Program-made: the position numbers and the translations under genes
From: Fimbriimonadales bacterium
GTDB taxonomy: Bacteria > Armatimonadota > Fimbriimonadia > Fimbriimonadales > GBS-DC
Direction of reading: 5' to 3'
Assembly: GCA_025060055.1 (NCBI GenBank)
Contig: JANXCK010000026.1
Span: forward strand, 1 to 14,171
DNA length: 14,171 bases
Notes under the pieces: model-generated
The model's database searches: none
What the model saw: the letters and a program-made list of their open reading frames with translations, nothing else
What the model was told of the DNA's origin: nothing
Shown here: one piece after another, positions 12,238 through 14,171 of the stretch
Layout of the letters: each line of letters opens with the position of its first letter
Numbering within the stretch: the first letter of the stretch is position 1

Positions 12238-13146
12238 TTAGTTCGTGCGCCGACAGTGATTGGGCGCACCGTCATCGCCGAAAGGTTCGTCTTGGCGCGT
12301 GTACTGACCAGGGCAGGTGTGACACGGGCGACCTGCGCGCGGATGCCCCGCTGGGTACTGGCTGACGACGCCCGAAAGTCCGTAGTAAAGGTAGTTCGAG
12401 CCAGCAGGTGTATGGAACGGCAGCCCTGTGTCGATGGCGACATAAAGCGGTCTGGTCTTGCGTGTGGCTTCACGCAGGGTGACCGTGCCGCCGTCGATGC
12501 GACGCGTCTTCACATTCCCCGAGTGTCCGTCTACAAAGCCGACGGAAGCAACGAGGTTGTGGCGCCCCTGAATGTAGCTGCCGAGACCATCCTGACTTCC
12601 GCGATGGTCGCCCAACACGCCGTCATACACAACTGGCGTGCGCACCACATCGTCAACTTGCGCGTACCGAATCGGGGACGGTCTGTCTAAGCCTGGCCAC
12701 GGCCACTGTGGCAGCGGCATGCTTCCCCGCTCGAACAAGCACCAGTTGCCGATGTACGAGGTCGTGGTGAATTGCGAGGTCGCGTTGTTGGGGCACAGCT
12801 CCAGCGGTCGGAACGCGGTACGCACATCCCACGCTCCCCGATCCGAAGGGCAACCTGCCAAGTCAGCGTTCTTCAGGTACGGGAAGATAGCATGGTACAC
12901 AGTAAAGGCGCAGAAGCTACCCGCGTTGTTCGGGGTCATGTACAGGCTGAACGGGAAGGTCTCGTCGTAGTCGTTTACATACTGCAGCCCACCCAGCGTG
13001 ATTTGCTTGGTGTTGTTCAAGCAGAAGGTCTGGCGCGCCTTCTCGCGCGCTTGCGCGAACACAGGGAACAAGATCGCCGCCAAAATGGCGATAATCGCTA
13101 TAACAACCAGCAGCTCAATCAGTGTAAAGCCACGATGCTTCATCAT
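12238..13146 (-). CDS. Type II-style prepilin-like protein with H-x9-DG motif (2)
   Basis: The 302-residue product starts MMKHRG|FTLIELLVVIAIIAI, a canonical prepilin leader with Glu at mature position 5. The helix ends in FAQAREKARQTFCLNNTKQI, and the protein carries H-x9-DG at HNLVASVGFVDG. Its N-terminal 45 residues closely match the neighbouring prepilin; the rest diverges, so the two are ancient duplicates. A cysteine-containing tail (PCHTCPG, NHCRRTN) follows a glycine/proline-rich stretch. ATG 13146 has GGAGGT 5 nt upstream; ATG 13143 is an equally possible start. Exported, surface or pilus-like role by family; no assembly ATPase or secretin gene is in the window. Confidence 0.92.
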   Translation of the reverse strand: MMKHRGFTLIELLVVIAIIAILAAILFPVFAQAREKARQTFCLNNTKQITLGGLQYVNDYDETFPFSLYMTPNNAGSFCAFTVYHAIFPYLKNADLAGCPSDRGAWDVRTAFRPLELCPNNATSQFTTTSYIGNWCLFERGSMPLPQWPWPGLDRPSPIRYAQVDDVVRTPVVYDGVLGDHRGSQDGLGSYIQGRHNLVASVGFVDGHSGNVKTRRIDGGTVTLREATRKTRPLYVAIDTGLPFHTPAGSNYLYYGLSGVVSQYPAGHPRAGRPCHTCPGQYTRQDEPFGDDGAPNHCRRTN

Positions 13147-13330
13147 CGGTTACCTCCGCGTCCTTAGATTCTACCCACTTTCTGCGATTCCTGCCGCGTC
13201 GTTTGATGGGATTTCGGTAATCCAGACGGCGCTTCTTGGGCGCAACACACTTTTCGAGCCTCTCATCCTCTGACCCCTCTCTGCAAGCGGGGAGAGGGCA
13301 AACCGTTCGCCATGAGCTGAAGCGGCGCGT
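13147..13330. other. Gap upstream of prepilin 2 with one repeat hairpin
   Basis: This 184-bp gap holds CCCTCTC/GAGAGGG (13275-13298), related to the CTCTCCC hairpins inside MITE-like element 1. TAGAAT on the - strand (13168-13173) is a possible -10 for prepilin 2, without a clear -35. I see no gene. Confidence 0.35.
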
Positions 13331-14171
13331 TCATGGTAAGTCTGCCTGCTCTTGAGCAGCCCCACACAGAGTAGGGAGGTGCTGCGCACGCCATGCGCGC
13401 ACGAGGCGATTGGGCATCCACGGAGCGCGCAGGAACAACACACCGATACTGAACGCCCGCGCGCCCAACTCCCACAGTTCCTGCAGGTCTTGCAGCGTTC
13501 GGATTCCGCCGCCTGCAACGATGGGCAGGCGCGTTGCGCCCCGTAGGCGTTGCACTGCCTCGCGCACGAACGGGCGAATTGGATCGCCCGACACTGCGCC
13601 CCCGCCCAGTCGGTGCAGCGGTGAGGGGCGATCGGGAAACACAAGGCGCCACGGCACGGCGTTCAGGGCATGCACAGCGTCTGCCACGCCCTCCACCGCC
13701 TGCGCGATTTCGACATACGGCTGGTCATACCCCACTTTCACAATCAGCGGATGCCCCGATTCGCGCAGTGCGCGGGCGATTCCCGCGACATGCAGGACGA
13801 CATCCGCCGCGCAGTGCCCTACATTCGGGCACGATGCGTTGAGTTCAACAGCTGCAATCTGAAGTGGACGCAACTTGTCGGCAAACTGATGCGCCTCCTC
13901 AAGGCTTTCTGGGTACACCGAGACCACTGTTTGCAGTTCCATGCGTTGCATGCGCGGGTAGCAGACGCGAATCCACCAGTCAATTCCGGGGTTGGTCAGC
14001 CCGACCGCGTTCACGGTGCCGCCCGTAATCAGGCGCACGCAGCGCCACGGCGCGTACCAGCGCAAATTGCCTCGCCGCGGGCGCAGTGTGAGTGTTTTCA
14101 CCACAATCGCGAAATCGCGCGGCTGGAGGATGCCCAGCCAACGCAGGGGGTACTCCCACCACCAGCCGCGT
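13331..14171 (-). CDS. Dihydroorotate dehydrogenase family protein, 5' end outside the window
   Basis: The reading frame is open to the right edge, so the start is missing. A GTG at 14104 is not the start, because the in-frame upstream residues LGILQPRDFAIVVKTLTLRP continue the typical family N-terminus (a VVKT segment before PRRGN). Visible features are the NAVGLTNPG flavin-site loop, ELNASCPNVGH (the N-x-SCPN motif), LIVKVGYDQ, LNAVPW, the glycine-rich GGGAVSGDPIRP, LPIVAGGGI and a final FSIGVLFLRAPW phosphate-binding segment. This is an FMN TIM-barrel of the PyrD class 1 family, which oxidises dihydroorotate in pyrimidine synthesis. About 280 residues are present, near full length. Related dihydropyrimidine dehydrogenases share the motifs, so the substrate is not certain. 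No pyr gene or electron-transfer partner is visible nearby. Confidence 0.85.
   Translation of the reverse strand, partial: RGWWWEYPLRWLGILQPRDFAIVVKTLTLRPRRGNLRWYAPWRCVRLITGGTVNAVGLTNPGIDWWIRVCYPRMQRMELQTVVSVYPESLEEAHQFADKLRPLQIAAVELNASCPNVGHCAADVVLHVAGIARALRESGHPLIVKVGYDQPYVEIAQAVEGVADAVHALNAVPWRLVFPDRPSPLHRLGGGAVSGDPIRPFVREAVQRLRGATRLPIVAGGGIRTLQDLQELWELGARAFSIGVLFLRAPWMPNRLVRAWRAQHLPTLCGAAQEQADLP

Noticed and set aside
14102..14104. GTG as the start of the dihydroorotate dehydrogenase-family gene
   Set aside because: The frame stays open to the window edge and the upstream residues continue the family N-terminus, so the gene is truncated by the window.

Overview
The window looks like bacterial chromosome, GC-rich (roughly 60 % by eye). 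It probably comes from an Armatimonadota-like lineage, possibly thermophilic. The main clue is two type II-style prepilins with a FTLIELLVVIAI N-terminus, an AQAREK(A/G)RQ segment and a C-terminal H-x9-DG motif; such proteins are abundant in Armatimonadota and Planctomycetota. The second clue is intergenic DNA packed with short palindromic modules. The phylum call is inference only, since no rRNA or other marker is present.

Layout. 1-299: an A/C-only block of about 100 nt, then a leader region with interleaved inverted repeats and a TTGACA/TAGGAT promoter. 300-1032: a CRISPR array of ten 37-nt repeats and nine spacers, read on the + strand, with no cas gene in the window. 1033-1525: the decayed distal end of the array, with three degenerate repeats, a 49-bp exact duplication and a cluster of host hairpin repeats. 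1526-2648: osmC-family and plsC-family genes overlapping on +. 2536-4044 on -: a membrane-anchored PIG-L/LmbE deacetylase convergent with plsC, preceded by tRNA-Ser(UGA). 4121-5077: an ornithine cyclodeaminase/mu-crystallin family enzyme on +. 5078-5971: about 890 bp without genes, holding two MITE-like inverted-repeat elements and more hairpin clusters. 5972-7180: a fused receiver-histidine kinase on +. 9426-7164 on -: a DUF4446 protein, seven tandem hairpins, an ECF sigma factor and an overlapping anti-sigma factor. 9490-11165 on +: a DinB-like protein and phosphoglycerate kinase (pgk). 12073-11297 and 13146-12238 on -: two prepilin-like proteins separated by a structured element. 13331-14171 on -: the 3' part of a dihydroorotate dehydrogenase-family gene that runs off the window.

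How the parts work together. Most genes are ordinary housekeeping or signalling genes. The sigma/anti-sigma pair is translationally coupled and its membrane-spanning anti-sigma factor carries a C-terminal STN-like domain, which suggests envelope signalling by analogy with FecR. The receiver-kinase is cytosolic and has no partner here. The most unusual material is non-coding: the keto-skewed, G-quadruplex-prone block next to the CRISPR leader, the possible pseudoknot in that leader, the decay of the array into host hairpins, and the modular hairpins themselves, two of which share the GTAGCAC start of the CRISPR repeat.
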